Shown in pieces: positions 59,886-64,000 of a stretch of 64,000 bases of DNA; position 1 is the first letter of the stretch; every line of letters starts with the position of its first letter. The translations under genes were made by a program, and so were the position numbers. This DNA is from DATKPE01 sp035524335 (GTDB lineage Bacteria > Bacteroidota > Ignavibacteria > UBA10030 > SZUA-254). Where the stretch lies: contig DATKPE010000038.1 of assembly GCA_035524335.1 (NCBI GenBank), positions 101,452-165,451 on the forward strand, given 5' to 3'. Under the pieces are notes generated by a model. The model was given only the letters and a program-made list of their open reading frames with translations, was not told the DNA's origin and ran no database searches.

Positions 59886-61320
59886 GAAAACCACATCACA
59901 GGTCATCACCATCGAACCGGTGACCCGCATCGAGGGTCACGCAAAAATCACCATTCACCTGGACGGCAAGAAGAACGTCACGGATGCGCGGTTTCATGTG
60001 AACGAGTTCCGCGGATTCGAAAAGTTCTGCGAAGGACGGCTGATGTGGGAAATGCCCGGCCTCACCTCCAGGATCTGCGGCATCTGCCCGGCCAGCCACC
60101 TCATCACCTCGGCGAAGGCGGGGGATGAGATCCTCACCGTCAGCATACCGGAAACCGCCGAAAAACTCCGGCGGCTCATGACGCTTGCGCAGTGGACTCA
60201 GTCCCATGCGCTCAGCTTTTTCCACCTCTCCTCTCCGGATTTCCTCCTCGGCTTCGATGCCGATCCGGCTCAGCGGAATATCTTCGGGGTCCTGACGGAC
60301 CATAAGGAATTCGTCCGGCGCGGCATCCGCCTCCGCAAATTCGGACAGGAAGTCATTGAAATCCTCGGAGGCCGGAAAATTCATACCCCCTGGGCCGTTG
60401 CCGGCGGCGTCCGGGAACCGTTTGACGATTCACGGAAAACCTACCTTCTCGACTGGATTCCGGAGGCGAAGCAGACGGTCTCCCTCGCTCTCTCGACCAT
60501 GAAACAGATTCACACGAAATTCGCGAAGGACATCCCGAATTTCGGAAATTTCCGCTCCCTCTTCCTCGGCCTCGTCGGTAAAGACGGCGCGCTGGAGTAT
60601 TACGACGGTCTCCTCCGCCTCATGGACAGTTCGGGAAACGTGATCGCCGATAAGATCCCGCCGCGGGAGTACCGCGCATCCTTCGGGGAAAAGACGGAGC
60701 CCTGGTCGTATCTGAAATTTCCCTATTACCGGCCGCTCGGGTATCCGAAGGGGATGTACAGGGTCGGACCGCTCGCACGGCTCAACATCTGCGACTATAT
60801 CGACACCCCCCGGGCGGAGGAGGAACGCAAACTCTTCAAAGCCCTCGCCGGCAAGGCGGGCGCCGTCAATAATTCATTCTATTATCACTATGCCCGCCTG
60901 ATCGAGATCCTCTTCGCGGTCGAAAAGATGGAAATGCTCCTCCATGATCCGGCCATCACCGGCACCAATGTCCGCGCAAAGGCGATGATCAACAGGGATT
61001 CGGGGGTCGGCGTCTGCGAGGCTCCCCGCGGCACCCTGTTCCATGACTATACCGTCGATCAGAACGGTCTCCTCACCAAAGTCAATATGCTCATCGCCAC
61101 CGCCCAGAATAATCTCGCGATGAACAGAACCGTCCAGCAGATCGCGACCCAGTATCTCGACGGGGAAAAACTGACCGAAGGAATCCTGAACCGGGTGGAA
61201 GCCGGCATCCGCTGTTACGACCCCTGTCTTTCCTGCTCCACCCATGCCGCCGGTATGATGCCCCTCGACGTACGCCTGGTGGCGGAGGACGGGACGGTGA
61301 TCGACCGCCTGACCAGATGA
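59878..61320 (+). CDS. hoxH: NAD-linked [NiFe] hydrogenase large subunit HoxH
   Basis: 480 residues. The nickel-iron centre is held by Cys67 and Cys70 (RICGICPASH) and Cys450 and Cys453 (DPCLSCSTH). A 24-residue tail after His456 should be removed by the maturation protease once nickel is loaded, and hoxW follows directly. VTRIEGHAKITIHLDG near 15 is the family entry. Sequence pattern and gene order place it in group 3d (bidirectional, NAD-coupled). No hyp maturation genes are in the window. Confidence 0.94.
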   Translation: MDKKTTSQVITIEPVTRIEGHAKITIHLDGKKNVTDARFHVNEFRGFEKFCEGRLMWEMPGLTSRICGICPASHLITSAKAGDEILTVSIPETAEKLRRLMTLAQWTQSHALSFFHLSSPDFLLGFDADPAQRNIFGVLTDHKEFVRRGIRLRKFGQEVIEILGGRKIHTPWAVAGGVREPFDDSRKTYLLDWIPEAKQTVSLALSTMKQIHTKFAKDIPNFGNFRSLFLGLVGKDGALEYYDGLLRLMDSSGNVIADKIPPREYRASFGEKTEPWSYLKFPYYRPLGYPKGMYRVGPLARLNICDYIDTPRAEEERKLFKALAGKAGAVNNSFYYHYARLIEILFAVEKMEMLLHDPAITGTNVRAKAMINRDSGVGVCEAPRGTLFHDYTVDQNGLLTKVNMLIATAQNNLAMNRTVQQIATQYLDGEKLTEGILNRVEAGIRCYDPCLSCSTHAAGMMPLDVRLVAEDGTVIDRLTR

Positions 61321-61775
61321 ACGATACTCTCATTATAGGTTTCGGAAATACGCTCCGGGGCGACGACGGGGCGGGTGTGATAGCCGCAGGACGGATCGGC
61401 AAGGCGAACCCCGCTGTTGATTGCCTCCTCCTGCAGGAACTCTATCCCGAGACCGCGGACGCCATTGCCGGCCGCCGGCGCGTGGTGTTCATCGATGCCG
61501 CCGTCGGTATTGATGCGTTCAGTATTGAACCGGTCGCCGCTGTGCCGGGCCCGGCCAGGCCGTCAAGTCATTCCCTTACGCCTGCCGGCCTCCTCCGGCT
61601 GTCGGAGGACCTCTCCGGTCAGAGCACCGAAGCGATCCTGGCGAGAATACCCGCATTCCGTTTCGATTTCGGGGAGGGACTCTCTTCCGGGGCCGGCGCC
61701 GCTGTGGATGAGTGCGTCGCACGCATCGGCAGTCTCATTGCATCATCCTCAGGCCGGGACCGACGCGACGGTTAA
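61317..61775 (+). CDS. hoxW: hydrogenase maturation protease HoxW
   Basis: 152 residues of the HycI/HoxW family, which clips the C-terminal peptide of the large subunit after nickel insertion. LIIGFGNTLRGDDGAGV at 5-21 carries the first nickel-binding acid (Asp16/17 region); LLLQELYPE and VVFIDAAVG follow, and SSHSLTPAGLL holds the histidine. Overlaps hoxH by four bases and ends on the convergent methyltransferase gene with a four-base overlap. Confidence 0.9.
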   Translation: MNDTLIIGFGNTLRGDDGAGVIAAGRIGKANPAVDCLLLQELYPETADAIAGRRRVVFIDAAVGIDAFSIEPVAAVPGPARPSSHSLTPAGLLRLSEDLSGQSTEAILARIPAFRFDFGEGLSSGAGAAVDECVARIGSLIASSSGRDRRDG

Positions 61776-62509
61776 TCGCGGACTCCCGTCCGGCAGAATA
61801 TATCGAATACGACGCTTCTCGCTTCTCCCGCCCCCCAGGCCTCCCGCAGTTCACTTTCAATCTCCGTCACCGGATTTCTGCCGTGCCGCTCGATGTAATG
61901 CGTCGCGGCCGACCAGGTGGAGAGATAGCCGAGGCACTCATCAACCTTCCACATGTACCCGGCCTCGAACGACCTCGGCGGCAGTTCTGTAAACGGGAAG
62001 GGAATGGAGCGGTAGCGTTCCTCGACGAAATGTCGCTCGGGATCCCAGTGCCCCGCCAGGATTTCGCCGTAATAGCGGTCGAGTATCGCGTCGACCACGG
62101 GAACGACGCGGGGCCGCGTATAGCCGAAGAGGGAGATGATCCCGCCCGGTATGAGTGTCCGCCGCGCCTCGGAGAAAAATTCACTGAAGACAAACCAGTG
62201 CGCCGCCTGTCCGGCCGTGATCAGCGAGAATGAGCTGTCGGCGAAGGGGGGATGTTCCGCGCTCGCGACAGTATAGTCGATGTTCGGCCGCCGCGGAGCA
62301 AGAGACATCTGGCGTTCGCTGATGTCGGTTGCCTCCACCTTGTGAAAAATCTCCGCCAGTGCGGCCGCCACCTGACCGTTTCCCGTCCCGCAGTCCCACG
62401 CCCGGTCGCGCGTCGGAACAATTTCTTCCAGATATCTGAAGAGAGCCGCCGGATAGACGGGCCTGAACTGTTTGTAAAGATCCGGGCGTTTCGAAAAATT
62501 ATCCTTCAT
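61772..62509 (-). CDS. class I SAM-dependent methyltransferase
   Basis: 245 residues. SAM-binding motif I is WDCGTGNGQVAAALAE near 40, with the acidic residue of motif II in VEATDISERQMSLA. LITAGQAAHWFVFSEFFSEA and the C-terminal half fit the trans-aconitate/UbiE-like group. The substrate is unknown. Its start overlaps the stop of the upstream methyltransferase gene by four bases, so two different methyltransferases are coupled. Confidence 0.85.
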   Translation of the reverse strand: MKDNFSKRPDLYKQFRPVYPAALFRYLEEIVPTRDRAWDCGTGNGQVAAALAEIFHKVEATDISERQMSLAPRRPNIDYTVASAEHPPFADSSFSLITAGQAAHWFVFSEFFSEARRTLIPGGIISLFGYTRPRVVPVVDAILDRYYGEILAGHWDPERHFVEERYRSIPFPFTELPPRSFEAGYMWKVDECLGYLSTWSAATHYIERHGRNPVTEIESELREAWGAGEARSVVFDIFCRTGVRD

Positions 62510-63156
62510 CCGGGACTGTCCGTTCGTCTGAAGTGAACATAGAGAAATTGCTGAACGGTGCCGGAGGGCGTACGATGCTCTTCCAGCAGGCTTCCAGCCG
62601 GCCGGAAGCCGTCACGGAATTCTTCTTCAAGGGAGGCCGCAGAGTACCGGCGGACGCCGAGCCCGCTGCACCGATCCGGGCCTGCCTCGGAGAAGGTCGC
62701 GATGATGACCGATCCGCCGGCGCGGACGGCATTCCGTACCTGGGCGCGGTAGCGCTCCCGCTCTGCCGGATCCTGAAGAAAATGAAAGAGCGCCCGGTCG
62801 TGCCAGAGCGCAAATGCGCCGCACGCGAACTGCGCGGTGAGAATGTCGGCGACGACCCATCTGACGGCCGATTCGCGGGAACCGAGCCGCTGACGCGCAG
62901 TTTCGATCGCCCCGGCGGAAATATCACAGACGGTGATCGACGAAAAGCCCGCATCGAGGAGATCCCCGGCAAGCGGCGACGCTCCCCCGCCCGCGTCCAG
63001 GATCGGATCGGTCTGCAGGATGCCGGCGTGCGTGATCAGTTCCATCGAGACGGAGGCATGTTCCTGATGCCAGCTCAGCGCGCATAGGTTCCTGGCCGCA
63101 TAGATTCCGTCCCAGTGCCGGCGGCCGCCGCTCAGGTTTTCCGGCGCGCCCTGCAT
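62506..63156 (-). CDS. class I SAM-dependent methyltransferase, TPMT-like
   Basis: 216 residues. HWDGIYAARNLCALSWHQEH at 14-33 is typical of a thiopurine- or tellurite-type methyltransferase group, then LDAGGGASPLAGDLLDAG binds SAM and WHDRALFHFLQDPAERERYR follows. The substrate is unknown. I chose ATG 63156; the frame stays open to 63261, but that part shadows the next gene. Its first 25 bases overlap the end of the Cys-rich small gene. Confidence 0.8.
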   Translation of the reverse strand: MQGAPENLSGGRRHWDGIYAARNLCALSWHQEHASVSMELITHAGILQTDPILDAGGGASPLAGDLLDAGFSSITVCDISAGAIETARQRLGSRESAVRWVVADILTAQFACGAFALWHDRALFHFLQDPAERERYRAQVRNAVRAGGSVIIATFSEAGPDRCSGLGVRRYSAASLEEEFRDGFRPAGSLLEEHRTPSGTVQQFLYVHFRRTDSPG

Positions 63157-63347
63157 GGCCCGTTTTTTACGGTGAATCGGTCGAGGAGCGTGCAGTACAC
63201 GGCGAGCTCTTTGCGGCAGTCGCCGACGGTTCCTTTGGGGGCAAACCCCGCATGTCTGCACGAGTAATCGCAGAAGAAGGGGAGTGCGTCGCGGTCCGCA
63301 GACCGTTTCGGAGGCGATTTTTTTCTGCCGGGAGACATGGCCGTCAT
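63132..63347 (-). CDS. small Cys-rich conserved-looking protein
   Basis: 71 residues with five cysteines (26, 30, 44, 52, 65) in CDYSCRH, GDCRKELAVYC and NGPC, and a very basic start and end. The spacing suggests a metal-binding or structural site. I do not recognise a named family. A start at the ATG three codons later is possible. It overlaps the downstream methyltransferase by 25 bases and lies 29 bases after the mono-haem gene. Confidence 0.5.
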   Translation of the reverse strand: MTAMSPGRKKSPPKRSADRDALPFFCDYSCRHAGFAPKGTVGDCRKELAVYCTLLDRFTVKNGPCRARRKT

Positions 63348-63376
63348 CCGAGATCGTTTGTTCTCATCTGATCGGT

Positions 63377-63949
63377 TCAGCGGCCGGCGTCGGGGGTGAA
63401 TTGCTGGTTTGAAACGGGGGGGGCCGCCGGCTCTATGAGGTGAATGAAAGGATATCCCGCCGACCGGTGACAGCCGTTGCAGGCATCCAGCGTCTGCCGG
63501 TATGCGGGGACGAAGAGGGCCCGGTCCTTTTTTTCGATGGCGCGGTGAAGCTGGACGAGCTGGGTTCCGCGGACGCTTTCGAGGACCGCCGAAATATCGA
63601 CGTTGTTTTTTCTCGCATGGAGAAGCTCGGCGGCTTCAATGGTTTCGGTCAGTTCCCCCAGTTCGTATTCCGCCAGTCCCCAGTTTCCCGCATGCGAGGC
63701 GAACCAGAGTTTCGCGGCGTGCAGTTGTACCGTCGTCATGTATTCTCCCAGTCCCGGGCTCTGCGCGCGCGCGGAATCGACTTCGGCCCGGAGGCTGTCA
63801 ATCCTGCCCTGGAGTTCCCTGAGATCGTTCCCGAGGCGGAGGGTCGCATCCGACAACTCCCCGCGGACCGATCGGAGCGTGAGGATGAGATAGATCGTGA
63901 CTGTGGCGAGGATGCAGATGAGAACGATTTGCAGTATGCTTCGGGCCAT
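63377..63949 (-). CDS. membrane-anchored mono-haem c-type cytochrome-like protein
   Basis: 190 residues: N-terminal membrane helix (ILQIVLICILATVTIYLIL), a coiled coil (about 28-65), a helical domain and one haem-attachment motif CNGCH at 157-161 near the C-terminus. The helical region could form a cytochrome-c'-like bundle, with the haem motif near the last helix as in that class. It is probably periplasmic. Electron partner or ligand is unknown. The start is ATG 63949. Confidence 0.65.
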   Translation of the reverse strand: MARSILQIVLICILATVTIYLILTLRSVRGELSDATLRLGNDLRELQGRIDSLRAEVDSARAQSPGLGEYMTTVQLHAAKLWFASHAGNWGLAEYELGELTETIEAAELLHARKNNVDISAVLESVRGTQLVQLHRAIEKKDRALFVPAYRQTLDACNGCHRSAGYPFIHLIEPAAPPVSNQQFTPDAGR

Positions 63950-63972
63950 GGTGTATCCCTGGAGGGTGACTG

Positions 63973-64000
63973 ATGTCCGAATCCTTGCGCTCCGGAGCGG
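63973..64000 (+). CDS. possible start of a plus-strand gene cut by the window edge
   Basis: An ATG at 63973 is preceded, six bases back, by the strong ribosome site GGAGGG (63961-63966). Only nine codons are visible, so nothing can be said about the product, and the site could be chance. Confidence 0.25.

Noticed and set aside
1..64000. Mobile elements, tRNA, rRNA or defence islands
   Set aside because: No transposase, integrase, restriction or toxin-antitoxin gene was recognised, and no tRNA-like cloverleaf was seen in the gaps examined by eye.

Overview
The window is a gene-dense, GC-rich piece of bacterial chromosome with about 60 recognisable protein genes. I see no rRNA or tRNA gene, no CRISPR array, no insertion sequence and no phage gene. 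The gene content points to the Bacteroidota/Chlorobiota/Ignavibacteriota (FCB) group. The main hints are a DUF3276 (PUR-like) protein, a very long PriA, a large beta-propeller exported protein with a C-terminal FlgD-like domain, and a DUF177-rpmF-plsX-fabHDG-acpP-fabF-rnc run. An uncultivated Ignavibacteria-like lineage is my best guess; this is inference and not a sequence match. Promoters I could pick out fit a simple rule: TTG at -35, 16 to 18 bases, then a TATATT-like -10 box.

Left part (1-13174): the start of lon faces an M14 carboxypeptidase across a back-to-back promoter pair. Next come a Yip1-type membrane protein, a TPR-EamA-trmH operon, and a block of exported proteins of unknown role (EF-hand-like protein, lipoprotein, M2 metallopeptidase lipoprotein). 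A polyprenyl synthase, HPr, PTS enzyme I and a dual sugar-phosphate isomerase follow as one operon. No sugar-specific EII gene is present, so the PTS here may be regulatory.

Middle part (13180-28481): a decayed PQQ-repeat gene and a PEGA-domain gene, a Crp/Fnr regulator with a possible self-operator, then PHP phosphoesterase, ribH and a 762-residue propeller protein. DUF3276 and then the large plus-strand lipid operon come next: yceD, rpmF, plsX, fabH, fabD, fabG, acpP, fabF, rnc, an Omp85-like outer membrane protein and rsmE. It joins fatty acid synthesis to envelope building.

Minus-strand block (28493-38039): histidine breakdown by the formimino-tetrahydrofolate route (hutU, hutI, ftcD, cyclodeaminase). 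hutH is not in the window. An uncharacterised pair of translationally coupled helical proteins, one with a zinc ribbon and one with a SHOCT-like tail, sits inside this block. An adenosine-specific-kinase-like gene (DUF355) lies just upstream of hutU.

Right part (38252-64000): a cold-shock gene with a consensus promoter and an approximately 337-base structured leader, a second cold-shock gene, priA, a dienelactone hydrolase-DUF971-DHp-like membrane protein operon, and an orphan PilB/GspE ATPase. Then come a LemA-TPM-TPM-decarboxylase operon, a DODA-aldo/keto reductase-YdeI operon, prolyl oligopeptidase and an Fpg/Nei glycosylase. A compact hoxEFUYHW operon encodes an NAD-linked bidirectional [NiFe] hydrogenase with its own maturation protease. 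The window ends with two methyltransferases, a Cys-rich small protein and a mono-haem membrane protein.

The strongest leads for something undescribed are the coupled zinc-ribbon/SHOCT helical pair (32008-34496), the cold-shock leader RNA (about 38287-38624) and the DHp-like membrane protein whose phospho-acceptor histidine is replaced by aspartate (43294-43815).
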